From NCBI RefSeq assembly GCF_021531655.1, contig NZ_JADYUF010000017.1:4195-68194 (forward strand): a stretch of 64,000 nt of DNA, in the 5' to 3' direction. The DNA is from Leyella stercorea (lineage in GTDB: Bacteria > Bacteroidota > Bacteroidia > Bacteroidales > Bacteroidaceae). This document shows positions 15,412 to 24,167 of the stretch, piece by piece; the first letter of the stretch is position 1, and each line of letters starts with the position of its first letter. Made by a program: the position numbers and the translations under genes. The notes beneath the pieces are model-generated. The model had not been told where the DNA came from. It ran no database searches and worked only from the letters and a program-made list of their open reading frames with translations.

Positions 15412-16608
15412 CTACTTGATACACTCGCGCTGCAGGAAGTCTTCGTATTCGGAGCGATAGCCGTTGAATACGTTGATGTCTACTTCGGGTCGTATGCCTG
15501 TGACGCGTCCGTCGGGGCATAGTTGCCAATATACGAGGTGTACGTCGGGCTTGTATTCGCCGTAACGGGCTATCCAGATGTTGTAGTCGCGCTTGAGGTC
15601 GGGTGCCGATGGGAGATAACGGTTGACGAATGTTTGCGAGATGTACAGCACGGGGCGTGTTCCCGTATGCTGGCCTACGATGCGCAGCCATGTGCGTATG
15701 GCTCTGAACAAAGCGTCAGCACCGCCCATCTTCTTTATCATAGCGTGCGTCGGCTCAACGTCGAGAACCGGAGGCAGGTCGCCCTTCGAGAACTTCGAGT
15801 TGGCTATGAAGAATCGTGCTTGGCGGTCGGCAGGCGTACGTGTGGAGAAGAAGTGATAGGCTCCGGTCTTGATGCCGCGTCGGCGGGCAGCCGTATAGTC
15901 GGCACGGAAGTAGCGGTTGCGTATGGTTGTGCCCTCAGTCGACTTGATGTAGCAGAACGATACGGGATAGTCTACCTTGCCCCGCACCCGCTTGCGCGAT
16001 ATTGTTCCTAAGTGGGCTATGCGCAGACGGCTCCAGTCGATGGGGTAGTGGCGTCGGCCTACGTCGTGCTGGAAGCGTGAGAGGTCGATGCCGTAGATGC
16101 GGTCGGCGGTATATTCGAGCCGTTCGCCAAGGAAGCGGTTTTTCGACCACTCTCCTATGCGCAGATGTTTCTTCGGCAGGAGTGCAAAGCCGAATCCCGT
16201 GCGTTGTCCGTCGCGCCACTGGCCCGAATAGAATCCCTGCTGCGTATCGGCAAAGCTACCGTGTCCGTGGGCAATGGCATCGCGGTTCATCTCGCCCGAA
16301 TAGGTGCCCGTAGAGTCGGTCCATGTGCCACGCACCAGTGTATCGGCGCGCCAGGTACCGACGATGCGGTGATGTAGCGAGTCGTGGCTTACGCCCTTTC
16401 CGCTGCGTTTGCCGCAGCGCCATTGTCCGGCGTATATGGTGCTGTCGCCTATGCTGAGTGTGCCGTAGCCGTCGTAGCGGCCGTTCTTTACGGTGCCGTA
16501 GTAGGTGTATTTGCCGTGTTGGCTGACTATGGTGTCGGGCGTGACGTCACGGCACGATGTCAGCACGAGCAGCGCAAATATAAATAGGTGTGTTATGTGC
16601 GTTTTCAT
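15412..16608 (-). CDS. MORN-repeat lipoprotein with GH25 lysozyme domain
   Basis: The 398-residue protein has a lipoprotein signal (LFIFALLVLTSC, Cys19). MORN-like repeats follow (about 30-160: YYGTVKNGRYDGYGTL, YAGQWRCGKRSGKG, YSGQWRDGQRTGFG). A GH25 muramidase domain occupies about 168-395. The catalytic face is visible: GIDLSRFQ (first Asp), FCYIKSTEGTT, GAYHFFS, LPPVLDVE (Asp and Glu) and a late VYWQ. It should cleave the MurNAc-GlcNAc bond of peptidoglycan from the periplasm or cell surface. Its start overlaps the stop of the upstream gene by 4 nt, so the two form an operon. MORN plus GH25 is unusual; the MORN part may set localisation. Confidence 0.85.
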   Translation of the reverse strand: MKTHITHLFIFALLVLTSCRDVTPDTIVSQHGKYTYYGTVKNGRYDGYGTLSIGDSTIYAGQWRCGKRSGKGVSHDSLHHRIVGTWRADTLVRGTWTDSTGTYSGEMNRDAIAHGHGSFADTQQGFYSGQWRDGQRTGFGFALLPKKHLRIGEWSKNRFLGERLEYTADRIYGIDLSRFQHDVGRRHYPIDWSRLRIAHLGTISRKRVRGKVDYPVSFCYIKSTEGTTIRNRYFRADYTAARRRGIKTGAYHFFSTRTPADRQARFFIANSKFSKGDLPPVLDVEPTHAMIKKMGGADALFRAIRTWLRIVGQHTGTRPVLYISQTFVNRYLPSAPDLKRDYNIWIARYGEYKPDVHLVYWQLCPDGRVTGIRPEVDINVFNGYRSEYEDFLQRECIK

Positions 16609-17609
16609 TTCTTCAACAGTTTACTGATTTCACGACGCGCTACTATCTGCTTGCCGTTTACCAAGCCTATGAAGTGGCCGCGACGGGTGTACACGGGTGC
16701 TCCGTCGGGAGCGAGCAGGCGTGGCAGATTGTGCTGTCCCGATGCCTGCAATGTGCCCTGCACGATGATGGGGCTTACGGTGTCCGACTCTATTCCGTGC
16801 ACACCGAGACCTGGGGTGGCTACGCTGAGCACCGAGCGTGACGTTGATGCGTCCCAAGGCAGCAGTTTTGCTGGCTTAGCCCAGTCTGGTGTGCTGCGGT
16901 CGGAGGTTTGCAGTACAGCCAGACGCAATGTGCTGTCGCGGCTGACGAGGTGCATGGGGATGCGCACCGTCTTGCCTTCGTCATCGTGTCCGGTCACGCT
17001 GAACGTGGCTTTGGTGCATAGTGCGAAGCGGTGGCGGTGCTTCTTGTCGGCAGCCAGACTGTCGATGATGTTGCGTGCAGTCCTTACGGCAATGGCTGCA
17101 CGCTTGATGCTGTTGGCAAGGGCTGCAATCTGCTGATAACCGTTGTCCTGCACGCCGTGTACACGAATGTAGTAGTCGAGTTCGGACTTCTGTGTCTGCA
17201 GCCGTTTGAGCTGTATGTCGGCAGAGAGGCGGCACAGTCGCACTATGGCAGAATCGTTGAGGCTGCGAGGCACGCCCCCTTCGGCTGTATAGGGAGCCAC
17301 AACACGTCCGCGACACGTAGGCATCAGCGGCAGGCTGTTGGTCCAGAAGCCCATTGTAAGCCGTCGGTGTGTAGCCGAATCGCGCACGGATGTTATGCCC
17401 GTAAGGGCTGAGTCGCCCTCGGCAGAACTGAAGTAGAGCACGGGGCGGTTGTCTGCCGTCACCTCGTGCCATGTCAGTTGTTCTACTACGACGGCTGTGC
17501 GTCGCATGCCGGAAGCATCCGACGGCCATGTCTGCCATACGCACCACGCCGCTACGGCTATGCTTATTGCTACGGCAACGCCTACGATTGCCTTTGTATG
17601 TGGTTTCAT
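16605..17609 (-). CDS. Membrane-anchored trypsin-like peptidase homologue, probably inactive
   Basis: The 334-residue protein starts at MKPHTKAIVGVA (17609) and has one N-terminal membrane segment (about residues 7-25). The rest is extracytoplasmic. Near the C-terminus, APDGAPVYTRRGHFIGLVNG fits the S-G-[AG]-P-V-x-x-x-x-G-x-x-[IV]-G loop of trypsin-like proteases, but Asp stands where the nucleophilic Ser should be. No convincing catalytic His could be placed. A helical insert (about 130-205) breaks the domain. It is translationally coupled (ATGA) to the lysozyme lipoprotein, so it may be a binding or sensing partner in wall turnover. The family call is tentative. Confidence 0.5.
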   Translation of the reverse strand: MKPHTKAIVGVAVAISIAVAAWCVWQTWPSDASGMRRTAVVVEQLTWHEVTADNRPVLYFSSAEGDSALTGITSVRDSATHRRLTMGFWTNSLPLMPTCRGRVVAPYTAEGGVPRSLNDSAIVRLCRLSADIQLKRLQTQKSELDYYIRVHGVQDNGYQQIAALANSIKRAAIAVRTARNIIDSLAADKKHRHRFALCTKATFSVTGHDDEGKTVRIPMHLVSRDSTLRLAVLQTSDRSTPDWAKPAKLLPWDASTSRSVLSVATPGLGVHGIESDTVSPIIVQGTLQASGQHNLPRLLAPDGAPVYTRRGHFIGLVNGKQIVARREISKLLKK

Positions 17610-17713
17610 ATTATATATGTGTGTGTAAGTTTGTTCGGAGTGCGAAATTACAAATAATATCAATACGGTGTATAATAAAAAGCCAATAGTTTCACGCTTT
17701 TTAAGCCATATAT

Positions 17714-17744
17714 TTTGTTTATTCCGATGTTAATCGTAACTTTG
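17714..17744 (+). promoter_or_regulatory. Promoter of the PASTA-rluD-ddl operon
   Basis: TTTG at 17714-17717 and TAACTTTG at 17737-17744 are 19 nt apart, a full Bacteroidetes promoter. The ATG follows 28 nt after the -7 box. Confidence 0.75.
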
Positions 17745-17772
17745 CATAAATAGAAAACGACGAAAATTAAGT

Positions 17773-18432
17773 ATGAACCCTTCTGAATTCATCAAAAAAT
17801 TCAAAAGCCGATATCTGTGGGGCAATCTGTGCGCCATGGCTCTTGTGGTGGTGGCAGTGTGTGCGGGCGTTAAGTTCGGACTCGACGTGTACACCCATCA
17901 CGGAGAGTCGATAGCTATACCCGACGTGCGTCGCAAATCGTTTGCTGATGCCGACTACCTCTTGCGCGAAGCAGGAATGACTGTCGTGGTGAGCGACACC
18001 GGATATGTGCGCGGACTGCCGCCCGACTGTATTCTGGAGCAGTCGCCTGCACCGGGCGAATGCGTCAAGTCGGGACACGTGATTTATCTCACCGTGAACG
18101 CATCGCACACGCCTACGCTCACCGTGCCCGACATCATCGACAACTCATCGCTGCGCGAGGCTATGGCAAAGTTGCAGGCTATGGGATTCAAGTTGACGCA
18201 TCCTATGTTTGTAGAGGGCGAGAAAGACTGGGTGTACGGACTCGTGGTGCACGGACGTCAGGTTAAGGCTGGCGACCGTATCGGCATCGACGACTTCATA
18301 ACCATTCAAGTGGGCAACGGTCAGCGTGACAGTACCGAAGAGATAGACTACACCGACGCGCCCGAGCTGCTGCCCGAAGAGCAAATGGAGGAAGTAGGCG
18401 ATGTGGATGAATTCCAGGAAATACACGAGTAG
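17773..18432 (+). CDS. PASTA-domain membrane protein
   Basis: The 219-residue protein has a short cytoplasmic N-terminus and one membrane helix (about 18-38). Two to three PASTA-like repeats follow outside: IAIPDVRRKSFADADYLLREAGM with ILEQSPAPGECVKSGHVIYLTV, then LTVPDIIDNSSLREAMAKLQAMGF. PASTA modules bind uncrosslinked peptidoglycan or act as spacers. The C-terminal 30 residues are strongly acidic. It heads an operon with rluD and ddl, a common Bacteroidetes arrangement, which points to a cell-wall role. There is no kinase or transpeptidase domain. Confidence 0.88.
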   Translation: MNPSEFIKKFKSRYLWGNLCAMALVVVAVCAGVKFGLDVYTHHGESIAIPDVRRKSFADADYLLREAGMTVVVSDTGYVRGLPPDCILEQSPAPGECVKSGHVIYLTVNASHTPTLTVPDIIDNSSLREAMAKLQAMGFKLTHPMFVEGEKDWVYGLVVHGRQVKAGDRIGIDDFITIQVGNGQRDSTEEIDYTDAPELLPEEQMEEVGDVDEFQEIHE

Positions 18433-18439
18433 GATAGAT

Positions 18440-19552
18440 ATGACAGACAATATAGATATAATGGACGAACTTGACGTGCAGGACATGGCTGTAGATGGCT
18501 ATGACGCTGATGCGTCGGACGACGAGACCGGGCAGCTGTACGAGCACTTCCGATTTGAGGCCGACCCGGGCATGCAGCCGTTGAGAGTCGACAAATATAT
18601 GTGCGAGAAACTGCCGCACTCGTCGCGCAACCGTATTCAGACGGCTGCCGATGCAGGCTTCGTACACGTCAACGGACGCCCCGTAAAGAGCAACTTCAAG
18701 GTGCGCCCGGGCGACGTGGTGACGCTTATGCTCGACCGCCCACGCCACGACACAAGCATAGTGTCTGAAGACTTGCCCATCAACGTAGTGTATGAGGACG
18801 ACGACTTGATGGTGGTGAACAAGGAGGCTGGCATGGTGGTGCACCCGGGAGCGGGCAACTTCACCGGAACATTGGTCAATGCCATAGCATGGCACTTGCG
18901 CAATGTGGAGAGCTACGACCCTAACGACCCCGAAGTGGGACTCGTTCACCGTATCGACAAGGACACAAGCGGACTGCTGGTTGTGGCAAAAACTCCGAAA
19001 GCAAAGACGTCTCTCGGACTACAGTTCTTCAATAAGACCACGCACCGCTCGTACAACGCTGTGGTGTGGGGCAACCTCACCGAGGACGAAGGACGCATTG
19101 AGGGCAACATCGCACGCGACCCTAAAGACCGATTGCGCATGACCGTGATGCCGCCAGAGTCGGGTATCGGCAAGGAAGCGGTGACTCATTGGCGCGTGAT
19201 AGAGCGCTTCGGCTATGTAACGCTCATAGAATGCCGACTGGAGACGGGCCGTACCCATCAGATACGTGCCCACATGAAGCATATAGGACATCCGCTTTTC
19301 GGCGACGAACGATATGGAGGCATGGAGATATTGCGCGGCGAACGCTCGGCGACATACAAGGCTTTCATACAGAACTGCTTCAAGATATGCCCGCGTCAGG
19401 CTCTGCATGCACGCACACTGGGCTTCGTCCATCCGTCTACACACAAGCAGATGGACTTTACAAGCGAGTTGCCGTCTGACCTGTCGCAGCTCATCGACAA
19501 ATGGCGCGCATATCTGGGAGGAACTACGCGCGACACATTTAGCAACAAATAA
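18440..19552 (+). CDS. rluD: 23S rRNA pseudouridine synthase, RluD family
   Basis: The 370-residue protein has an acidic N-terminus, an S4 RNA-binding domain (about 45-105, LRVDKYMCEKLPHSSRNRIQTAADAG), and an RluA/RluD catalytic domain. The active-site motif GLVHRIDKDTSGLLVVAKT contains the catalytic Asp. A later conserved block is LETGRTHQIRAHM. RluD converts uridines in helix 69 of 23S rRNA to pseudouridine. The ATG at 18440 is preferred: the upstream in-frame Met at 18401 would overlap the PASTA gene, and MTDNIDIM starts 8 nt after its stop. RluA/C/D subfamily assignment is by length and S4 domain only. Confidence 0.9.
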   Translation: MTDNIDIMDELDVQDMAVDGYDADASDDETGQLYEHFRFEADPGMQPLRVDKYMCEKLPHSSRNRIQTAADAGFVHVNGRPVKSNFKVRPGDVVTLMLDRPRHDTSIVSEDLPINVVYEDDDLMVVNKEAGMVVHPGAGNFTGTLVNAIAWHLRNVESYDPNDPEVGLVHRIDKDTSGLLVVAKTPKAKTSLGLQFFNKTTHRSYNAVVWGNLTEDEGRIEGNIARDPKDRLRMTVMPPESGIGKEAVTHWRVIERFGYVTLIECRLETGRTHQIRAHMKHIGHPLFGDERYGGMEILRGERSATYKAFIQNCFKICPRQALHARTLGFVHPSTHKQMDFTSELPSDLSQLIDKWRAYLGGTTRDTFSNK

Positions 19553-19570
19553 TACAATACATTATATATA

Positions 19571-20572
19571 ATGGAAACACTTAAACGCAACATCGCCATC
19601 GTTTGCGGCGGCGATTCTTCAGAACATGACGTGTCAATGCGCTCAGCGCAGGGATTGTACTCTTTCTTCGACAAGGAACGTTATAACGTATATATCGTCG
19701 ATGTGAAGGGCTTGGACTGGCATGTTGACCTGCAAGACGGCACAACGGCAACTATCGACAAGAACGATTTCTCGTTCGTTCATAACGGAAAGGCCGTAGT
19801 CTTCGATTATGCCTACATCACAATACACGGCACACCGGGTGAGAATGGCGTACTGCAGGGCTACTTTGAGTTGCTGCACATTCCATACAGCACATCAGGC
19901 GTGCTTGTTGAGGCTATGACTTTCGACAAGTATGTGCTCAATAATTATCTGCGCGGCTGGGGAGTAAACGTGGCCAAGAGCCTGTTGCTGCGCCGCGGCG
20001 ATGAAAACAAGTACAGCGAGGCATATATCGAGAGCGAAATCGGTATGCCGTGCTTCGTAAAACCGGCTGCCGACGGATCAAGCTTCGGTGTGTCGAAGGT
20101 GAAGAATGCTGACCAGCTGGCTCCGGCATTGCGCGTGGCATTCATGGAATGCGACGAGGTGATGATCGAATCATTCATGAAGGGAACCGAGATTTCAATC
20201 GGTTGCTACAAGACTCGCGACAAGTCGGTTGTGTTCCCGGCTACTGAGGTGGTGACAAGCAACGAGTTCTTCGACTACGACGCCAAGTACAACGGACAGG
20301 TGCAGGAAATCACTCCAGCCCGTATCGCTCCCGAAACCGCCAAGCGTGTGGCTGAGGAGACAAGCCGTATATACGACATCCTGCACTGCAACGGCATCAT
20401 CCGCATCGACTATATCATCTCGAAGGGTGCCGATGGCCATGATGTCATCAACATGATCGAAATCAACACTACTCCTGGCATGACCGCTACAAGCTTCATT
20501 CCGCAGCAGGTACGTGCTGCCGGACTCGACATAAAGGAAGTGTTGACCGACATAGTGGAGAATCAGTTTTAA
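19571..20572 (+). CDS. ddl: D-alanine--D-alanine ligase
   Basis: The 333-residue ATP-grasp enzyme makes the D-Ala-D-Ala dipeptide for peptidoglycan. Visible motifs are IVCGGDSSEHDVSMRSAQG at the N-terminus, HGTPGENGVLQGYFELLHIPYS, the ATP-grasp block PCFVKPAADGSSFGVSKV, and the Mg-binding RIDYIISKG and MIEINTTPGMTATSFIPQQ. It starts 18 nt after rluD in the same operon. Confidence 0.96.
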   Translation: METLKRNIAIVCGGDSSEHDVSMRSAQGLYSFFDKERYNVYIVDVKGLDWHVDLQDGTTATIDKNDFSFVHNGKAVVFDYAYITIHGTPGENGVLQGYFELLHIPYSTSGVLVEAMTFDKYVLNNYLRGWGVNVAKSLLLRRGDENKYSEAYIESEIGMPCFVKPAADGSSFGVSKVKNADQLAPALRVAFMECDEVMIESFMKGTEISIGCYKTRDKSVVFPATEVVTSNEFFDYDAKYNGQVQEITPARIAPETAKRVAEETSRIYDILHCNGIIRIDYIISKGADGHDVINMIEINTTPGMTATSFIPQQVRAAGLDIKEVLTDIVENQF

Positions 20573-20738
20573 GAATTTTGAGTTTTGAATTTTGAGTTTT
20601 GAATTGGTCGGCTTCGCCGATGTTGAATTGTTCAATTGAGAATTTAGAATTCTCAAAATTCAAAACTCAAAATTCAAAACTCAAAATTGCCGAAGGCAAC
20701 CAATTCAAAATTCAAAACTCAAAATTCAAAACTCTCAT
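20573..20738. repeat. Inverted heptad-repeat element (AAYTCAA type)
   Basis: The left arm is TTTTGAG/TTTTGAA heptads, then TCGGCTTCGCCGA. The right arm holds about eleven AAAATTC/AAAACTC heptads interrupted by TTGCCGAAGGCAA. The two arms pair. The element fills the whole gap between ddl and the acyltransferase, ending directly at the ATG at 20741, so it is probably the leader of that message. Confidence 0.85.
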
Positions 20739-20740
20739 CT

Positions 20741-21886
20741 ATGGATATACATCAATTTGACGCTATCCGGCCGTTTGAGCCGGAAGAGTTGCCCGAAGTG
20801 TTTGACCGCTTGTTGCAGAACGAGCAGTTCAATCAGGTGTTGGCTTATCTCTATCCCGGAGTTTCCGTCGAAATGATAGGCCAGAAGATGCACCAGTGTC
20901 GCACAAACCTTGAGTTTCAGAAGGCTTTCTGCTACGATTTTCTGCACAATCTTCTGTCTAAGGCAAGCCTCGGCATCGACTTCGATTGTCAGAACATCGA
21001 CCTCAAACGTCGCTACACATTCGTGAGCAACCACCGTGACATTGTGCTCGACTCGGCTCTGTTGCACAAACTGCTGTTTGACGCAGGTTGCGACACCACA
21101 ACAGAGATTGCCATAGGCGACAACCTGTTGAAGTTGCCATGGGTGAAGGACATCGTACGCATCAACAAGTCGTTTATCGTGGAGCGCTCGCTGTCAATGC
21201 GTCAGATGCTTGTATCGTCCAAACGACTTTCGGACTACATGCACTTTGTCATCAACGAAAAGCACGACAATGTGTGGATAGCACAGCGTGAGGGTCGCGC
21301 CAAGGACTCTAACGACCGCACGCAGGAGGCTATTCTCAAGATGATGACAATGGGTGGCGAAGGCTCAGTGAAGCAACGTCTGCTGTCGCTGCACATCGTT
21401 CCGCTTGCCATCAGCTACGAGTTCGACCCCTGCGACTTCCTCAAGGCCCAGGAGTTCCAGCTGCGTCGCGACGTTGAGGGATGGAAGAAGGGACCTATGG
21501 ACGATGTCATCAGCATGCAGACCGGCATAATGGGATTCAAGGGACACATTCATTACCATTGCGCTCCGTGCATCGACGAGTGGCTCGAGCAGTTGCCCGA
21601 CGATATGCCCAAGGCCGACTTCTATAAGGCTGTTGCCGAACATATCGACCATGACATATGGCGTGGATACCGACTCTATCCGTCCAACTATGTGGCTCTC
21701 GACCTTCTCGAAGGCACAAATGCCCATGCCGACCGCTACACCGACGAGGACCGTCAGCGTTTTGAGGCTTATCTGCAAGGTCAGATGGCTAAGATTCAGT
21801 TGCCGAACCCCGATGCCGGCTTCCTGCGCGAGCGCATGCTGACGATGTATGCCAATCCAGCCAGAAACCAGATGAGCTTGCTGTAG
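20741..21886 (+). CDS. Glycerolipid acyltransferase (PlsC-like)
   Basis: The 381-residue protein carries the acyltransferase motif HX4D in TFVSNHRDIVLDSALL, and the second block VWIAQREGRAKD, corresponding to the glycerol-phosphate-binding motif. It lacks obvious membrane helices. This is the long Bacteroidetes type of 1-acylglycerol-3-phosphate acyltransferase-related protein, so phospholipid or lipid-conjugate synthesis is likely, but the acceptor is unknown. The ATG at 20741 is chosen because the upstream in-frame codons are heptad-repeat sequence (TNSKFKTQNSK). Confidence 0.82.
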   Translation: MDIHQFDAIRPFEPEELPEVFDRLLQNEQFNQVLAYLYPGVSVEMIGQKMHQCRTNLEFQKAFCYDFLHNLLSKASLGIDFDCQNIDLKRRYTFVSNHRDIVLDSALLHKLLFDAGCDTTTEIAIGDNLLKLPWVKDIVRINKSFIVERSLSMRQMLVSSKRLSDYMHFVINEKHDNVWIAQREGRAKDSNDRTQEAILKMMTMGGEGSVKQRLLSLHIVPLAISYEFDPCDFLKAQEFQLRRDVEGWKKGPMDDVISMQTGIMGFKGHIHYHCAPCIDEWLEQLPDDMPKADFYKAVAEHIDHDIWRGYRLYPSNYVALDLLEGTNAHADRYTDEDRQRFEAYLQGQMAKIQLPNPDAGFLRERMLTMYANPARNQMSLL

Positions 21887-21927
21887 TTGGCTGACGAAGT
21901 TAATCATATTGAGAAGCATTATTGCCG

Positions 21928-22596
21928 ATGAAAATCAGAATATTACTAATGGCTGTGGCTGCCACCTTGCTTGCATCGTGCGAGCACGACGGTTATGACT
22001 CGGGCGACGGCAGTTTGTCGTATCTCACGGCAGAATTGGCTGTGCTGCATACGGCGTCCAACCGCTCGGCTACGTCTGCCGACCTTGACAATGGCACTAC
22101 GCTCAGCATCAGCAATCCGTTCACTACGTCGTGGATGGCAAAGGCTGACACTATATATCGTGCTCTGCTCTACTACGATGTGGCAACCGACGGCAGCAAG
22201 ACGGTGAAGGCTCGTTCGGTGTCGGCAGTGCCGGTGCTTAGGCCGATAGACAAGAATAAGGTGACGGAAATGCACACCGACCCGGTAGGCATTGAGAGTG
22301 TATGGACTGCCAAGAGCGGATATATCAATCTGTCGTTGCTTCTGAAGGCTGGCAAGACCGACGGCGAGGATGCCGTCCAGACGCTCGGGCTTGTCGACTG
22401 TGGCACGACTGAAGGCGATGATGGCAAGCGCATGCGTCATCTTAAGCTTTATCACGACCAGGGCGGAGTCCCCGAGTATTACACCGTGCAGCGTTATGCA
22501 AGCATCGACATTAAGGATTTGGGCGATGTCGACGCTGTAAGCATCACGGTGAATACATACAATGGTGAGGTGATAAAGACATTTGATTGTAAATAA
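21928..22596 (+). CDS. NigD-like lipoprotein
   Basis: The 222-residue protein has a lipoprotein signal (ILLMAVAATLLASC) and beta-rich periplasmic domains matching the NigD-like family of Bacteroidetes. Recognisable segments are a DGYDSGDGSLSYLTAEL start and a C-terminal VDAVSITVNTYNGEV. NigD-like proteins are two-domain lipoproteins of unclear function, sometimes linked to bacteriocin loci; nothing around this gene supports that role. ATG at 21928 is preferred over TTG at 21922. It shares a terminator region with the convergent rubrerythrin gene. Confidence 0.75.
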   Translation: MKIRILLMAVAATLLASCEHDGYDSGDGSLSYLTAELAVLHTASNRSATSADLDNGTTLSISNPFTTSWMAKADTIYRALLYYDVATDGSKTVKARSVSAVPVLRPIDKNKVTEMHTDPVGIESVWTAKSGYINLSLLLKAGKTDGEDAVQTLGLVDCGTTEGDDGKRMRHLKLYHDQGGVPEYYTVQRYASIDIKDLGDVDAVSITVNTYNGEVIKTFDCK

Positions 22597-22640
22597 TGAG
22601 GTAGTGTCTCTGTCTTGACATTACGCTAATACAAAAAATA

Positions 22641-22671
22641 AGGAGGCTGTGGCATCTCGCCATAGCCTCCT
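22641..22671. terminator. Bidirectional terminator (nigD-like / rubrerythrin)
   Basis: AGGAGGCTGTGGC (22641-22653) pairs with GCCATAGCCTCCT (22659-22671), allowing one G-U pair, with A-rich sequence on the left and T-rich on the right. It lies between convergent genes. Confidence 0.85.
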
Positions 22672-22696
22672 GTCTTTTATGTGGAAAATCGAAATA

Positions 22697-23239
22697 TTAG
22701 TAGTTTTCAGCCTTAAGCTCGAAGTAGCTTTGCGGATGCTTGCACACCGGACAAACCTTTGGAGCCTGCTTGCCGACAACGATGTGGCCACAGTTGCGGC
22801 ACTGCCAGATGCAGTCGCCCTCGCGTGAGAATACAACTCCGTCCTCTACGTTCTTCAACAGTTTGCGGTAGCGCTCCTCGTGGTACTTCTCGATAGCGCC
22901 AACGCCACGCATTGCCTCGGCAATCTCTGCAAAACCTTCCTCGTCGGCTTCCTTAGCCATACGGTCGTACATGTCGGTCCACTCGAAGTTCTCGCCCTCG
23001 GCAGCAGCCTTAAGGTTAGAGATTGTGTCCTTGATGGCACCGCCCTCGAGATACTTGAACCATATCTTGGCGTGCTCCTTCTCGTTCTGTGCAGTCTCCT
23101 CGAAGAGTGCTGCTATCTGCTCGTAGCCTTCCTTGCGTGCCTTAGATGCGAAGAATGTATATTTGTTGCGTGCCTGTGACTCGCCTGCAAATGCCTCCAT
23201 GAGGTTGCGCTCGGTCTTTGTTCCTTTGAGATCTTTCAT
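22697..23239 (-). CDS. Rubrerythrin
   Basis: The 180-residue protein has an N-terminal diiron four-helix domain ([18 protein letters not shown] and [15 protein letters not shown], giving the E-x-x-x-A-R and E-x-x-H ligands). A C-terminal rubredoxin-like domain has two CxxC pairs (QCRNCGH and CPVCKHP). It reduces hydrogen peroxide in anaerobes. The start at MKDLKGTK (23239) is taken because the promoter lies just upstream of the longer in-frame option. It has its own promoter and stands alone. Confidence 0.96.
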   Translation of the reverse strand: MKDLKGTKTERNLMEAFAGESQARNKYTFFASKARKEGYEQIAALFEETAQNEKEHAKIWFKYLEGGAIKDTISNLKAAAEGENFEWTDMYDRMAKEADEEGFAEIAEAMRGVGAIEKYHEERYRKLLKNVEDGVVFSREGDCIWQCRNCGHIVVGKQAPKVCPVCKHPQSYFELKAENY

Positions 23240-23269
23240 AATTTTATTGTATTTATTTGTTTTCTGATG

Positions 23270-23300
23270 CAAAGATACGAATTATATTTGAATCGGCAAA
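23270..23300 (-). promoter_or_regulatory. Rubrerythrin promoter
   Basis: On the minus strand TTTG (23300-23297) and TATCTTTG (23277-23270) are 19 nt apart, a full consensus, 30 nt upstream of the start. Confidence 0.75.
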
Positions 23301-23340
23301 GAAAAGTTGTAAAAATTACAAAGTTTTTTTTGTTACATCA

Positions 23341-23934
23341 TTATTTTCCTTTTGCATCGCATTTGTAATACTCTTGTGCCATAGCTGTTATCCTGTTGGG
23401 AATGAGTGATGTAATGTCTTTACCCTCGCTGATGTATTGTCGCACAAGCGTCGAGCTCATATCGTACAGCCCGGTGTCGAAAACTTTGACCGTTTCGGGC
23501 AGCTGGGTGGTATCAATGGGGTTTCCGGTGCGCGGATAAATGGCGATAGGGTAGTGGGCAATGATGTCGTCGGCGTGATACCAGCGGTCGAACACAGTCC
23601 AGTTGTCAGCCCCAATGAGCAGCGTAAACTCACGTTCGGGATAGTCGTTGGCAAGCGATTGCAGCGTGTGCCACATATACGAGGGGCGTGGCAGGTGAAA
23701 CTCGTAGTCGCAAGCCTTCAGTTGGGGGTATGGTTCGAGCGCTATGCGTGTCATGTCGAGGCGCAGTTGCTCGTCGAGCAGGTCGGCTGAATGCTTCAGA
23801 GGGTTTTGTGGCGACACCATAAGCCACACTTCATCGAGTCCGGCAAGCTCTATCATCTTGCGTGCTATGGCTATATGACCGTTGTGGATGGGGTTGAACG
23901 AACCTCCGTAGATGCCTGTCTTTATCTTGTTCAT
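23341..23934 (-). CDS. nadD: Nicotinate-nucleotide adenylyltransferase
   Basis: The 197-residue nucleotidyltransferase shows GIYGGSFNPIHNGHIAIAR at the N-terminus (the HxGH nucleotide-binding signature) and a late SSTLVRQYISEGKDI, matching the SSTxIR motif. It adenylates nicotinate mononucleotide in NAD synthesis. The start is MNKIKTG at 23934; the upstream extension is unlike the family. gmk and yicC upstream on the same strand give the order yicC-gmk-nadD, frequent in Bacteroidales, though a 22-bp array now separates gmk from nadD. Confidence 0.95.
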   Translation of the reverse strand: MNKIKTGIYGGSFNPIHNGHIAIARKMIELAGLDEVWLMVSPQNPLKHSADLLDEQLRLDMTRIALEPYPQLKACDYEFHLPRPSYMWHTLQSLANDYPEREFTLLIGADNWTVFDRWYHADDIIAHYPIAIYPRTGNPIDTTQLPETVKVFDTGLYDMSSTLVRQYISEGKDITSLIPNRITAMAQEYYKCDAKGK

Positions 23935-24016
23935 TGTCTGTTCTGGAATTGATGGTTTAATCTTTATATTATAGACTTTAAGGGGATGGTTTGCAGGTGT
24001 ATTCGCTCGGGAAAAC

Positions 24017-24148
24017 AAAAGGAGTCCTTCTTCCTTTCAAAAGGAGTCCTTTTACAATACAAATGTAGCCCTTTTACCTTGCAAAAGGGGTACATTTGCA
24101 AGGTAAAAGGGCTACATTTTCGATGCAAAAGGGGTACATTTGCAAAGC
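24017..24148. repeat. 22-bp-period dyad array, locus 2 (six units)
   Basis: Units start at 24017, 24039, 24061, 24083, 24105 and 24127. Units 1 and 2 have the core AAAAGGAGTCC. Unit 3 (AAATGTAGCCCTTTT) is the exact reverse complement of unit 5 (AAAAGGGCTACATTT). Units 4 and 6 share AAAAGGGGTACATTT. It lies between gmk and nadD. Confidence 0.9.
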
Positions 24149-24167
24149 AAGGGTAGTTTCGTATTGA

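Noticed and set aside
18296..18949. Minus-strand ORF of 217 codons opposite rluD
   Set aside because: Antisense shadow of the PASTA/rluD genes; no domain.
24017..24148. CRISPR array
   Set aside because: Conserved part ~15 bp and palindromic, variable part only 7 bp, units diverged, no cas genes.
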